This document shows, one piece after another, positions 18,811 to 28,167 of a DNA stretch of 64,000 bases. Origin of the DNA: Gottfriedia acidiceleris (GTDB lineage Bacteria; Bacillota; Bacilli; Bacillales; Bacillaceae_G); contig NZ_NESS01000007.1 in the NCBI RefSeq assembly GCF_002128425.1, positions 1,555-65,554 of the forward strand, given 5' to 3'. Position 1 is the stretch's first letter, and every line of letters starts with the position of its first letter. Both the position numbers and the translations under genes were made by a program. The notes under the pieces were generated by a model. The model was not told where the DNA came from. It saw only the letters and a program-made list of their open reading frames with translations, and did not search any database.

Positions 18811-19197
18811 TTAGTTACCATTTACAACTTTTACATTATCAACTTGAATGGGACCCATTCCTCTTGGTAACTCAACGTTTTCGCGAGTATCAGCTTCTAA
18901 AGCTTCAGCGATAAAGTTTGCAGCTACATTCGGATCAATTCTATCACCGCAAGTGTAAACATCAATACTTGCATAACCATGCTCAGGAAAACTGTGAATA
19001 GTTAAGTGTGATTCTGAAATGATTACGACACCACTAACGCCATGAGGAGCGAACTTGTGAAAAGCAACTTCACGAACTTCTGCACCAGAGCGTAACGCAG
19101 CATCAACAAAAGTCTCCTCAATAAATTTCATATCATTTAATTTTTCTGTATTGCAACCCCATAGTTCTGAAATGACGTGACGACCCATAGTATCCAT
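18811..19197 (-). CDS. speD: S-adenosylmethionine decarboxylase proenzyme
   Basis: Makes decarboxylated SAM, the aminopropyl donor for spermidine. The 128-residue proenzyme starts [14 protein letters not shown] as in B. subtilis SpeD. The self-cleavage site is SESHLTIH: cutting between Glu62 and Ser63 would turn Ser63 into the pyruvoyl group. His68 and Cys83 (YTCGD) are the processing and catalytic partners. The ATG at 19197 is chosen over an upstream ATG because AAGGGGG stands just before it and the family starts there. It lies next to gapB as in B. subtilis, but a hairpin separates the two genes here. Confidence 0.97.
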   Translation of the reverse strand: MDTMGRHVISELWGCNTEKLNDMKFIEETFVDAALRSGAEVREVAFHKFAPHGVSGVVIISESHLTIHSFPEHGYASIDVYTCGDRIDPNVAANFIAEALEADTRENVELPRGMGPIQVDNVKVVNGN

Positions 19198-19563
19198 ATT
19201 CATTTCCCCCTTAAAATAATTTGTCATGACTTCTATTGCGAAAGTATGATCAACTACCACGGGGGAAAGTTAGTCCAAAGAGGTCCTAACCCTTTAAGTA
19301 ATTAGTTATACTTTTAGAAGTTCACGAAAGTTAGTATACTTTTTTTAAATTTGAATTGCAAGATAAATTTTATTTTTTTGTTATTTACTAAATTAATTGT
19401 GAAGAAAATAAGTCTGGAAGAGCATAGATGCATGTATAACAAGGAAAGCAAAGCAGGCATATGTAGTGGTAATTAACGTTCTTTTTTCTTAGATATTAAG
19501 TCACATACATTCCTTCTATATAGTCGAAAATTCACATTGCCTCTTAATGTGACATACAACTTC
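19198..19563. other. speD upstream region
   Basis: About 365 bp with no gene. It holds an imperfect GTTAG...CTAAC inverted repeat (about 19269-19290) near speD and a perfect 7-bp hairpin TCACATT/AATGTGA (19532-19538 with 19546-19552) without a T-run. The speD promoter should be here; none is clear enough to call. Confidence 0.4.
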
Positions 19564-19600
19564 AAAAAGACTAACCAGATAAACTAGTTAGCCTTTTGTA
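19564..19600 (-). terminator. Terminator of gapB
   Basis: An 11-bp stem with one mismatch (19565-19575 with 19587-19597) lies 40 bp after the gapB stop codon on the minus strand, with a short TTGAA tail. Moderate strength. Confidence 0.6.
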
Positions 19601-19638
19601 TTCGTTTACAATTTTTTATAAGTACAATATTTTAATGA

Positions 19639-20658
19639 TTAAACAGTTTCAAGCTTTTTTATTTTAGTTGCAACGATTGACACTAAGTCAACTACGCGTC
19701 TTGAGTAGCCCCACTCATTATCATACCAAGCTAATACTTTTACTTTTGTACCATCGATGACCATTGTAGAAAGAGAATCGATAATTGCTGAGTGTGTATT
19801 TGTATTAAAATCAATTGATACTAATGGCTCGTTACAATATTCGATAATTCCGTGCATTGAAGCTTTAGAAGCCGTTTCAAACACTTCATTAATTTCTTCA
19901 ACAGTTACTTCTCTCTTTAAGTCAACAACTAAGTCAACAAGTGATACGTTTGGAGTAGGTACACGTAAAGCCATACCATGTAACTTTCCATTTAAATGTG
20001 GAAGTACTTTAGATAATGCTTTTGCTGCTCCTGTAGTTGTTGGAATAATTGATTGACTGCAAGCACGTGCACGACGTAAATCTTTATGTGGATTATCAAT
20101 ATTTTTTTGATCATTTGTAAATGAATGAACTGTTGTCATTAATCCATTAACAATACCAAACTGCTCATCTAATACTTTTACAACTGGCGCTAAACAGTTA
20201 GTTGTACAAGATGCGTTTGAAATAATATGATGATTTTCTAGGTCTAATTTATCATCATTTACACCGATTACTACTGTAATATCTTCATTTTTACCTGGTG
20301 CTGTTAAAATTACTTTTTGAGCTCCAGCTGTAATATGCATTTTTGCTTTTTCAGCATCATTAAATTTTCCAGTTGCTTCAATTACGATATCAACATTTAG
20401 CTCGTTCCATGGAAGTAACTCAGGATTTCTTTCACTAATTAATTCAACACGCTTACCATCAACGATTAAATGATCTGCATTTGCAATTACTTCACCATCA
20501 AACTTGCCGTGAACTGTATCATATTTAATTAAGTGCGCTAAAGTTTCAGAAGGATAACTTGCATTAATTGCAACGATATTATAATCTCCATTTTTAATTG
20601 CTTGACGGAAAACCATGCGTCCAATTCGACCAAATCCATTTATTGCTACATTTACCAT
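19639..20658 (-). CDS. gapB: Gluconeogenic glyceraldehyde-3-phosphate dehydrogenase GapB
   Basis: Cytosolic dehydrogenase of the GapB type, which in bacilli works in gluconeogenesis and prefers NADP. The 339 residues have the Rossmann start VNVAINGFGRIGR, the catalytic Cys in SNASCTTNCLAP (about 150), the catalytic His in the MTTVHSFTNDQ stretch (about 179) and DNEWGYSRRVVDL at the C-terminus. GapB assignment rests on the residue pattern and linkage to speD. The ATG at 20658 is preferred because TTGGGGG precedes it; the longer frame has no binding site. Catabolite control by CcpN is known in B. subtilis; no operator was identified here. Confidence 0.95.
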   Translation of the reverse strand: MVNVAINGFGRIGRMVFRQAIKNGDYNIVAINASYPSETLAHLIKYDTVHGKFDGEVIANADHLIVDGKRVELISERNPELLPWNELNVDIVIEATGKFNDAEKAKMHITAGAQKVILTAPGKNEDITVVIGVNDDKLDLENHHIISNASCTTNCLAPVVKVLDEQFGIVNGLMTTVHSFTNDQKNIDNPHKDLRRARACSQSIIPTTTGAAKALSKVLPHLNGKLHGMALRVPTPNVSLVDLVVDLKREVTVEEINEVFETASKASMHGIIEYCNEPLVSIDFNTNTHSAIIDSLSTMVIDGTKVKVLAWYDNEWGYSRRVVDLVSIVATKIKKLETV

Positions 20659-20750
20659 AAGTAAACCCCCAATTAAGTTATACTGTTTATTATCTCCCTG
20701 CAATTAGTATAACACATAACTCGGATTTTGGTTAAACTATTTACATTATT

Positions 20751-21347
20751 TTATGAAATAATTTTATTTAATAGGTCTTTAACTTGTCTTTTTGTATCCT
20801 CAAAGTCTCCATTGTTATTTATTACATAGTCAGCTCGTGCCGCTTTTTCTTTTACTGGTATTTGAGATGCTATACGTAATAGTGCATCTTCCTTCGATAA
20901 ACCATTACGATTCATCAAACGCTTTAGTTGATTTTCTTCCGACACTGTCACTACAATCACTTTTTCCACCAATTCAATCGAGTTACCCTCATATAAAAGA
21001 GGAATATCTAAAATAACAAGTGGTTCACCTTGTTTTATGTATCGATCTGCTTGTTGTTTCATTTCTCGTCTTACTTCTGGATGTACTATTTCATTAAGTT
21101 GTAAGCGCTTTTCTTTATTATTAAAAATAATACTTCCGAGAAGTGGTCGATTAATTTCTCCAGAATTTAAAAGAATCTCACTTCCGAAAGCTTCGATGAT
21201 TTTTTTATAAGCTGGTTGTCCAATTTCAACAACTTTTTTTGCAATTACGTCTGCATCAACAATTGGAACATTTAATTCCTTTAAGAAATTGGAAACCGTA
21301 CTTTTTCCACTTGCAATGCTACCAGTTAGTCCAAAAATTTTACCCAT
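20751..21347 (-). CDS. coaE: Dephospho-CoA kinase
   Basis: Last step of coenzyme A synthesis: phosphorylation of dephospho-CoA on the ribose. The 198 residues carry the P-loop GLTGSIASGKST (6-17), VPIVDADVIAK (about 27-37) and the LID/base region LLYEGNSIELVEKVIVV. Normal length. It is in the polA-mutM-ytaF-coaE cluster, as in B. subtilis (ytaG). Confidence 0.96.
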   Translation of the reverse strand: MGKIFGLTGSIASGKSTVSNFLKELNVPIVDADVIAKKVVEIGQPAYKKIIEAFGSEILLNSGEINRPLLGSIIFNNKEKRLQLNEIVHPEVRREMKQQADRYIKQGEPLVILDIPLLYEGNSIELVEKVIVVTVSEENQLKRLMNRNGLSKEDALLRIASQIPVKEKAARADYVINNNGDFEDTKRQVKDLLNKIIS

Positions 21348-21423
21348 TTATTAATCTCCTTACACTTGATAAAGAGGACCAAATGGAATAAATCCATTCG
21401 GATACACTCTTTCATTTTTTTTA

Positions 21424-22068
21424 CTACATCTTCATTAATCCAATCAATATTAAAAAGATACCTGGTAAAAAAGTTAACTTTTGAAGCCATAATGTTTTCG
21501 ATAACACATTTCCTAATTTCATACCAAATAATAAGAATAAAGCACTTGCAGTAGATGTTACGAGTGCCGTCAATAGTGGAGAAAATCCAAGTAATGATGC
21601 ACCTATACCAGCCCCAAAGGCATCAAGTGAAAGTGCAAACCCAAGTAACATTGCTTCCAATCCATTAATACTACCAGAACGATCTATGTCTGCAGTTGTA
21701 GGCTTCTTTAAAATTTTTACGACTACACCTAGAATTTCAAATTCCCAATCAATTCCTTTATCTTCTATCTCATTCTTTTCTTCTATATTTGATCCTTTAT
21801 TTGATCGGTAAAATTGAAAAAGTACCCATAAACCTATACATACAAGTACAAATCCTCCGATTCTTTTTGCTATTATTGGTGAAAAAAAGTCTGTAATTGC
21901 ATGCCCAATCCCCATGGATGTCATTAATATGATCCCTGAACAAGCTGCAATTGTAATAATTGATTTTAAAGGAATTTTTACTTTTCGAAGTCCATAAGTA
22001 AATCCAACACTGCAACTATCTAAGCTTAGTGCGCACGCTAGTAGTATTAATGATAGCATATTTACCAT
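21424..22068 (-). CDS. ytaF: Sporulation membrane protein YtaF (MntP-like)
   Basis: Six-helix membrane protein of the YtaF/MntP-related family, annotated as sporulation-related. Two homologous halves show the same signature: LACALSLDSCSVGFTYGLR near the N-terminus and LGFALSLDAFGAGIGASL near residue 140, each with the conserved Asp in a membrane segment. A hydrophilic loop of about 45 residues separates them. The ATG at 22068 is chosen because GAGAGGGG stands upstream and the family starts MLSL; the longer frame would overlap mutM. Cation transport is possible from the relation to MntP but not shown. Confidence 0.85.
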   Translation of the reverse strand: MVNMLSLILLACALSLDSCSVGFTYGLRKVKIPLKSIITIAACSGIILMTSMGIGHAITDFFSPIIAKRIGGFVLVCIGLWVLFQFYRSNKGSNIEEKNEIEDKGIDWEFEILGVVVKILKKPTTADIDRSGSINGLEAMLLGFALSLDAFGAGIGASLLGFSPLLTALVTSTASALFLLFGMKLGNVLSKTLWLQKLTFLPGIFLILIGLMKM

Positions 22069-22126
22069 AAAAATAGGCCCCTCTCTTTCGTACTCTTGAT
22101 ATAGTATGAAAGAAAGGAACCTTATG

Positions 22127-22960
22127 TTAATTTTTTTTAGGCTGACAGACCGGACAAAAAGAAGTTCCTCTACCACCAACTGTTATTTTTTCGATTGGTT
22201 GGCCGCAATTATGACACTCTAAACCCTTTCGACCATATACCTTAATGATGTCTTGAAAAGTTCCAATTTTCCCTTGTGAATTTACATATGAACGAATTGT
22301 GCTTCCACCCAAATCTACAGCCTCTTGTAAAGTTTCTGTAATCGTTTCGGCAAGTAATTTTATTTGTTTAGGCTTTAAAGAAGCTGCTGGTGTTTCCGGA
22401 TGAATCTTAGCCTTAAACAAAACCTCATCAACATAAATATTGCCTAAACCGACTACTAGTTCCTGATCTAATAGTGTGACTTTAATTTTTCGGTTTGTAT
22501 TTTTAAGCTTTTTTCTCAAATAATCAGCAGTAAACTCATCGGAAAATGGCTCTGGGCCTAATTTAGCAAGTGGAGGTCCCTCGTTCTCTTCACCTTTATT
22601 AAATAAATGCATGGTACCAAATTTACGAACATCTTGATAGCGAAGTTCAGTACCATCTTCAAATAGGAAACGAACATGAGTATGAGGTGCTACAGGTTCT
22701 TCTTTTGGAAACACACGAAATTTCCCTTCCATTCTTAAATGAGAAACAAGTGTAAAATCACTTAATTGAAATAGAAGAAACTTACCTCGACGATTTATAT
22801 TTTCTACTGTTTGACCTTTTAGTAAAATCTGAAACTCATCTACTTCATTAGGTTTCTTTACTATTTTTCCCCATGAGACGATTACTGTTGAGATTGTTTT
22901 CCCAACTATTAAACCAAGTAAAGTTCGTCTGACCGTTTCAACTTCTGGTAATTCAGGCAT
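22127..22960 (-). CDS. mutM: Formamidopyrimidine-DNA glycosylase
   Basis: Base-excision repair enzyme that removes 8-oxoguanine and ring-opened purines and nicks the abasic site. The 277 residues have the catalytic N-terminus PELPEVETVRR (Pro2 nucleophile), the conserved Lys in NRRGKF (about 58), the helix-two-turn-helix VVGLGNIYVDEVLF (about 168), and a C-terminal zinc finger (CHNCGQ...CPVCQ, about 247-273). It lies 19 bp downstream of polA, coupling glycosylase and repair polymerase. Confidence 0.97.
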   Translation of the reverse strand: MPELPEVETVRRTLLGLIVGKTISTVIVSWGKIVKKPNEVDEFQILLKGQTVENINRRGKFLLFQLSDFTLVSHLRMEGKFRVFPKEEPVAPHTHVRFLFEDGTELRYQDVRKFGTMHLFNKGEENEGPPLAKLGPEPFSDEFTADYLRKKLKNTNRKIKVTLLDQELVVGLGNIYVDEVLFKAKIHPETPAASLKPKQIKLLAETITETLQEAVDLGGSTIRSYVNSQGKIGTFQDIIKVYGRKGLECHNCGQPIEKITVGGRGTSFCPVCQPKKN

Positions 22961-22979
22961 ACAAAGTCATCCTATCTAT

Positions 22980-25604
22980 TTATTTTGCTTCAAACCAAGA
23001 ATCTCCAAAATTATAATCAACCTTTAAAGGAACTATAAGCTCTACTGCATGTTCCATTACTTCTGGTACAATTTTTTCTAAAATTGCTAATTCTTCTTTT
23101 GGAGCTTCTAATATTAATTCATCGTGTACTTGTAAAATTAATTTTGCCTGAAGCTTTTCTGCTTTAAGACGCTCATCTAGTAAAATCATAGCCTTTTTAA
23201 TAATATCCGCAGCACTGCCTTGGATTGGGGTATTCATCGCTGTTCTTTCAGCAAATCCACGAACATTAAAGTTTGAACTTGAAATTTCAGGAATATAACG
23301 ACGTCTATTTAAGATCGTACTTACAAACCCTTCTAGTTTAGCTTTTTGAACAATATCCGACATATAATCTTTTACTTTTGGAAAACTAGCAAAGTACTTT
23401 TCAATAAATGTAGCCGCTTCTTTTCTTGTTATACCTAATCCTTGTGATAATCCATAATCACTAATTCCATATACAATACCAAAGTTAACAGCTTTTGCTT
23501 GTCTTCTCATATTACTCGTTACCTCATCAGCACTAACATGGAAAACATCCATTGCAGTCTTTGTATGAACATCAAAGTCATTTTTAAATGCATCCATTAA
23601 ATTATCATCTTGTGCTATATGAGCCAATACTCTTAATTCAATTTGAGAATAATCGGCAGCAAAGATAAGCCAGTCTTTTTTAGATGCTACAAAAGCTTTT
23701 CTAATTTTTCTACCTTCTTCTAAACGAATAGGAATGTTTTGCAGGTTAGGATCAATTGAGCTTAAACGCCCAGTTTGTGCTAATACTTGATTAAATCGAG
23801 TGTGAACCTTGGAATCAGATTCATTTATCACTTTTAATAAGCCTTCTACATAAGTAGAATTTAATTTTCCAACTTGACGATAGTGAAGAATTAATCGAAT
23901 GATTTCATGTTCTGCCTCTAGTTTTTCAAGCACATCAGCAGAAGTGGAATAACCTGTTTTTGTTTTTTTACCAGATGGTAAATTTAATTTTTCAAATAAT
24001 ATTACACCTAATTGCTTAGGTGAATTAATATTGAATTTTTCACCAGCTAGCTCGTAAATCTTCTCTTCAAGTTCTTTTAGCGTATTAGCCAGCTCTGAAC
24101 CCATCGTACGAAGAGTCTCTTCTCTAACTGTTACTCCTTCAAATTCCATATCACCTAAAATAAAAGTTAATGGTAATTCTAATTCTGTTAGTAGTTCATA
24201 TTGACTATTTTTCCGTAATGATTCTTCTAACGTTTCTTTTAATTTGCTAATAGCAATTGTTTTTCGAACAATATATTCAGATAAAACTCCATCTGATGGC
24301 TTAGTTTGCTTTGCACCTTTACCGTAAATCGATTCTGCAGTTTGAATTGAAAAATCTATTTTACCATTTACTATATCAGCAAATTCTTTATTAGACTGGG
24401 CAGGGTCATATATATATGAAGCAAGTAGAGGATCGAAATTAACACCTTTTAAATTGATTCCTCTCCACTTCAGTGCAACATAAGCACCTTTTGCATCATA
24501 TACATTCTTTTGAATATGCTCATCTTCAAGCCATTTTTTAAATAGATCCGACTCTAATCCTAATGCTGTTGGGATAAAGAAATGACCTTTTTCATTAGAA
24601 AGTCCAAATCCTTGAATTTCTTCTGTATGATAATTTTCACCAATCATTTCAACGATTAAGCTTGAATGATTAGCTAAATGTTTCTCTTCAATTGAATCTA
24701 GTACTTCAAAATTAATCTCTTCTAGCTCTTCAATCGATTCTTTAATATCCAATTTGGCTAATAATGATGTAAATCCAAGAGATTTAAAAAATTCCGCTAC
24801 TTTATTCGTATCAACTTCCGGAACCGTTGTATCATTCACAGTTAATTCAATAGGAGAGTTTTTATTGATTGTAGCTAATTGCTTACTCATTAAGGCTTGA
24901 TCTTTATTTTCACTTAAATTTTGAAGAAGCTTTGCTCCACTTACTTCCTCTATGTTTTCATAAAGACCTTCTACAGTTTGAAACTGTTTTAAAAGTTTAA
25001 TTGCAGTCTTTTCCCCAATACCTGGGACACCAGGAATATTATCAGATTTATCACCCATTAATCCTTTCATATCAATAATTTGATCAGGTGTGATTTCATA
25101 CTTTTCATGAATGGCAGCAGGAGTGAATTCTTCAACTTCTGTAATTCCCTTTTTAGTCATACTTACTGTGATACGGTCATCAACTAGCTGTAATAAATCT
25201 CGATCACCTGAGATGACCTTTACTTCATATTCAGCTTTAGAGGCTTGACCTGCAAGTGTACCAATAATATCATCCGCTTCATAATTCTCTAATTCATAAC
25301 GTGCAATTCCATATGTATCTAATAGCTGGCGAACAAGTGGAAACTGTTCACTTAACTCTGGGGGAGTCTTTTGTCTGCCACCTTTATACTCTTTAAATGT
25401 TCTATGTCTAAATGTTGTTTTCCCTGCGTCAAATGCAACAAGCATATGACTTGGTTTTTCATCTTCAAGAATTTTTATTAACATCATTGTAAATCCATAA
25501 ATTGCATTTGTATGAACACCTTTATCATTACTCAAAAGTGGCAATGCAAAAAAAGCCCTATAGGCAATACTATTCCCGTCAATTAATACCAATTTCTTCT
25601 TCAA
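22980..25604 (-). CDS. polA: DNA polymerase I
   Basis: Repair and Okazaki-fragment polymerase. The 874 residues comprise the 5'-nuclease domain (1-290), a degenerate 3'-5' exonuclease fold (about 300-465, lacking the usual acidic metal ligands as in other bacilli), and the polymerase domain with motif A DYSQIELRVLAHI, motif B RRQAKAVNFGIVYG and motif C LQVHDELILEAP. The start is called as TTG at 25604: GGAAGGGGA lies seven bases upstream and the protein then begins LKKKLVLIDGNS, matching relatives. An ATG 30 bases earlier has no binding site. First gene of polA-mutM-ytaF-coaE. Confidence 0.96.
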   Translation of the reverse strand: MKKKLVLIDGNSIAYRAFFALPLLSNDKGVHTNAIYGFTMMLIKILEDEKPSHMLVAFDAGKTTFRHRTFKEYKGGRQKTPPELSEQFPLVRQLLDTYGIARYELENYEADDIIGTLAGQASKAEYEVKVISGDRDLLQLVDDRITVSMTKKGITEVEEFTPAAIHEKYEITPDQIIDMKGLMGDKSDNIPGVPGIGEKTAIKLLKQFQTVEGLYENIEEVSGAKLLQNLSENKDQALMSKQLATINKNSPIELTVNDTTVPEVDTNKVAEFFKSLGFTSLLAKLDIKESIEELEEINFEVLDSIEEKHLANHSSLIVEMIGENYHTEEIQGFGLSNEKGHFFIPTALGLESDLFKKWLEDEHIQKNVYDAKGAYVALKWRGINLKGVNFDPLLASYIYDPAQSNKEFADIVNGKIDFSIQTAESIYGKGAKQTKPSDGVLSEYIVRKTIAISKLKETLEESLRKNSQYELLTELELPLTFILGDMEFEGVTVREETLRTMGSELANTLKELEEKIYELAGEKFNINSPKQLGVILFEKLNLPSGKKTKTGYSTSADVLEKLEAEHEIIRLILHYRQVGKLNSTYVEGLLKVINESDSKVHTRFNQVLAQTGRLSSIDPNLQNIPIRLEEGRKIRKAFVASKKDWLIFAADYSQIELRVLAHIAQDDNLMDAFKNDFDVHTKTAMDVFHVSADEVTSNMRRQAKAVNFGIVYGISDYGLSQGLGITRKEAATFIEKYFASFPKVKDYMSDIVQKAKLEGFVSTILNRRRYIPEISSSNFNVRGFAERTAMNTPIQGSAADIIKKAMILLDERLKAEKLQAKLILQVHDELILEAPKEELAILEKIVPEVMEHAVELIVPLKVDYNFGDSWFEAK

Positions 25605-25747
25605 AATAGATCCCCTTCCTATTACAATTCTCACTCAACTTTTTATGTATTATTTTTAATTCCTATTTTTTCTTTTCATAAAATTAATCATTTACACATT
25701 TCCTTGCTCTTTACATTTTAACATGAACTATAAATAAAAGAAAAAGA

Positions 25748-25845
25748 GGTCGTCTTTGATTCAGGTATATTAAAAGTTTTTATTCACTCAAACTAAAAAG
25801 TTGAATAATTTATGACTTTTAAGAATGAATCGTAAGACTACCTCT
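25748..25845 (-). terminator. Long-loop hairpin after the DUF4177 gene
   Basis: AGAGGT-C-GTCTT near 25752 pairs with AAGAC-T-ACCTCT near 25835 across a 70-base loop, and the minus strand continues TTTTTCTTTTATTT. A weak but plausible terminator immediately after the small gene. Confidence 0.45.
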
Positions 25846-25849
25846 GTAA

Positions 25850-26026
25850 TTAATTTAGATCGATTTCTCGCTCAAAAATTAGTTCAACACATGAACCTTC
25901 TATTGCTTGCTGATTGTTTACAACCTGATGAAGGCGCCAACCACTTTTAGCATAGTTCCCGACTACATCATAATAATGACGATTTGATGATTTAGTATTA
26001 ACTTTTACAAATTCGTATTCGTACAT
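25850..26026 (-). CDS. DUF4177-type small protein
   Basis: A 58-residue protein, MYEYEFVKVN...YYDVVGNYAKSGWRLHQVVN...ELIFEREI. The YEY(K/V)xV start followed by a GW(E/R)L-type centre and (L/I)IFER end are the marks of the DUF4177 family, small proteins of unknown function. The ATG at 26026 is chosen because GGAGGGTGG stands just upstream; a longer frame begins 36 bases earlier without one. It sits alone between polA and the phoPR terminators. Confidence 0.75.
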   Translation of the reverse strand: MYEYEFVKVNTKSSNRHYYDVVGNYAKSGWRLHQVVNNQQAIEGSCVELIFEREIDLN

Positions 26027-26114
26027 CTTTATCCACCCTCCGATGTATGATTCAATACTCATAATTTCCCCAAAAATTATAAAAGTAATATGATCAAATA
26101 AAGAATACTAAGTC

Positions 26115-26216
26115 GACTGACAAGCTTTTTAGGTAAAGGTTGAGTCGTAGTTGCACTTGTACTTTTATTCCTAAAATTGGCTACCACGCCGCCAATTTAT
26201 ATTTTCTTAAAGTGCA
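26115..26216 (+). repeat. Intergenic palindromic repeat, copy B
   Basis: Second copy of the element at 13065-13176, in the same orientation. It has the cleaner structure: outer stem TGCACTT/AAGTGCA (26152-26158 with 26210-26216) and inner stem AAATTGGC/GCCAATTT (26174-26181 with 26191-26198) around a nine-base loop TACCACGCC. The left part (26115-26150) is alignable with copy A but less conserved. It is noncoding and lies next to the phoPR terminators. Confidence 0.75.
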
Positions 26217-26250
26217 TCAAAAAAGGTATCCACTAGTATGGACACCTTAA
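26217..26250 (-). terminator. Second hairpin downstream of phoR
   Basis: Arms AAGGTATCCA (26223-26232) and TGGACACCTT (26239-26248) pair with one mismatch, and TTTTTTGATG follows on the minus strand. Confidence 0.65.
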
Positions 26251-26269
26251 AGAAAAAATAAAACCGTTT

Positions 26270-26307
26270 TAAGTATAAAAAATCCCGGAAGTATAACTAC
26301 TCCCGGT
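26270..26307 (-). terminator. Terminator of phoPR
   Basis: A CCGG-AAGTA/TACTC-CCGG stem with one mismatch (about 26285-26306) is followed on the minus strand by ATTTTTTATACTT, about 95 bp after the phoR stop codon. Confidence 0.7.
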
Positions 26308-26400
26308 TTAAGACAACTCCTTGGATGAAGGGGTTTTCATCATAACTATAACAATTTTTTATTAATTATAAATAAATACAATGTAAAATCAATGTAAATG

Positions 26401-28167
26401 TCACATCGAAATATTTTTGTTTAATGTTACAATGAATGATGTCCCATGGCCTAGTTTACTTTCAACTTCGATTTTGCCTTTATGAGCTTCGACAAGATGT
26501 TTTACGATAGCTAGTCCTAAACCTGTCCCTCCAGAGTTCCTACTTCTTGCTTTATCTACTCGGTAAAAACGTTCGAAAATACGAGATATTTCTTCTTTTC
26601 CAATTCCAACTCCTGTGTCATTTACCCTTAATACAATATGATCATTTGTTTCAGATGCAGTAATAAATACTTTGCCACCAGCTGGAGTGTAGTGGATTGC
26701 GTTATCCACTAAATTAATAATTACTTGTTTTAATCTTAACGCATCAGCATATACAACTAACGGACTATTCAAGTATAATTTGAAGTCTATATTTTTCTCT
26801 TCAGCTTTTTGATTAAGCATTTGCTGTACGTCTTCAATAACTTGTTTTGCAGATACTTCTGCAAGATCTAATTTAAAATTCTGTTGCTCAATTTTTGAAA
26901 GGTCTAACAAATCTTGAATAAGTGTCTGCATACGATCACTTTCCGTTAAAATAATCGATAAGAAGTTTTTACATAGCTCAGCATTTTCCATTGCTCCATC
27001 TAAAAGAGTTTCAGTAAAACCTTTAATAGATGTAATCGGTGTTTTAAGCTCATGAGATACATTTGCAAAAAAATCTTTTCGCACTTGTTCTAATTTCTTC
27101 AATTCACTTATGTCATGGAAAACAAGAACGATTCCTTTCCACTCGTGATTTATCCCAATAATTGGTGCACCATAAATTTCAAAATGTTTTCTTTCAATTG
27201 ATAAGGGTAGAATAATTTGTTTTCTAACTTTTATTTCTTTTAAAAAAATTTCTTCCACAATTTCAATAACTTCTTTATGTTTAAATGCATCATAATAAAG
27301 CTCACCCAATATACTTCTCGAGTCAACTTTGAACGTTTCTCGATACGTTTTATTAATTAAGTTTACATGACCTCTACTATTAATTAAAACAACACCGCTC
27401 CCGATATTATGGATCAGTGTGTTTAATCGATCTTGCTGCATTTCTTGTTGGCTAGTCATTTCTTGTAAATTCTTTGCTAGTACATTCATTGCTTGACTTA
27501 ACATTGTTGTAGATTCATTACTTTCAGTTAATGTTCTAGCTTTATAATTCCCTTTAGATAATTCAATTGCAACTTGTGTAATATCTTCAATTGGTTTTGA
27601 AAATTGATGCGAGTATCGTATGAGTAAAATTATGATGGCAAATAATACAAAACCTAATAATGAAAATAATAACATCCAAATACTACGATAAACCTCTTTG
27701 ATAGACTTAGTAGAATAATCAATTATCAAAAATTGCTTATTGCCATGTTTGTCTGTTATTTTCTTGCCATAATATTTAGCTGCAGAATCTTTTTCGTTAA
27801 ATTTAGCTGCACTCTCTACTTTATCAAGCCGTTCTAAATAAGATTTTAAATTTTTTGATGATATATTCAAATCCACATTCTCATTGCTAGATTTAGCGAT
27901 AAGATTATAATGATCATCAAATAATATAATATCGATATTTAAGTCCTTTGATATCTTTTTTAACGTTTGATTCGATATATTCTTTGTTAATGGTGTATTC
28001 GACTCCATAATTGAGGCAATTAAGTTAGTCTCTCGCTCAATCCTTTGATCATAGTTTGTTAAATAAAAGGATTTAAATATTTGCCCTAGTACGATTCCTA
28101 ATATAACAAGAATAACGATTATTATTGCTGAAAATCCATAGAGCAATTTTCGATTTAGATTACTCAT
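26401..28167 (-). CDS. phoR: Phosphate-regulon sensor histidine kinase PhoR
   Basis: Membrane histidine kinase partner of PhoP. The 588 residues show a first membrane helix (about 9-31), an extracytoplasmic sensing region (about 32-160), a second helix (about 163-185), HAMP (about 190-240), PAS (about 245-355), HisKA with the phospho-acceptor in FFANVSHELKTPI (about 366-378) and a HATPase domain with N, G1 and G2 boxes (NLVDNAIHYTP, VNDTGVGI, GGTGLGLAIV). The layout matches Bacillus PhoR. Its start overlaps the end of phoP by 8 bp. Phosphate limitation as the signal is inferred from the family. Confidence 0.93.
   Translation of the reverse strand: MSNLNRKLLYGFSAIIIVILVILGIVLGQIFKSFYLTNYDQRIERETNLIASIMESNTPLTKNISNQTLKKISKDLNIDIILFDDHYNLIAKSSNENVDLNISSKNLKSYLERLDKVESAAKFNEKDSAAKYYGKKITDKHGNKQFLIIDYSTKSIKEVYRSIWMLLFSLLGFVLFAIIILLIRYSHQFSKPIEDITQVAIELSKGNYKARTLTESNESTTMLSQAMNVLAKNLQEMTSQQEMQQDRLNTLIHNIGSGVVLINSRGHVNLINKTYRETFKVDSRSILGELYYDAFKHKEVIEIVEEIFLKEIKVRKQIILPLSIERKHFEIYGAPIIGINHEWKGIVLVFHDISELKKLEQVRKDFFANVSHELKTPITSIKGFTETLLDGAMENAELCKNFLSIILTESDRMQTLIQDLLDLSKIEQQNFKLDLAEVSAKQVIEDVQQMLNQKAEEKNIDFKLYLNSPLVVYADALRLKQVIINLVDNAIHYTPAGGKVFITASETNDHIVLRVNDTGVGIGKEEISRIFERFYRVDKARSRNSGGTGLGLAIVKHLVEAHKGKIEVESKLGHGTSFIVTLNKNISM

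Noticed and set aside
19269-19290. Imperfect inverted repeat upstream of speD considered as a riboswitch
   Set aside because: The stem is short and interrupted, with no conserved SAM-riboswitch core and no terminator or clear anti-Shine-Dalgarno switch.
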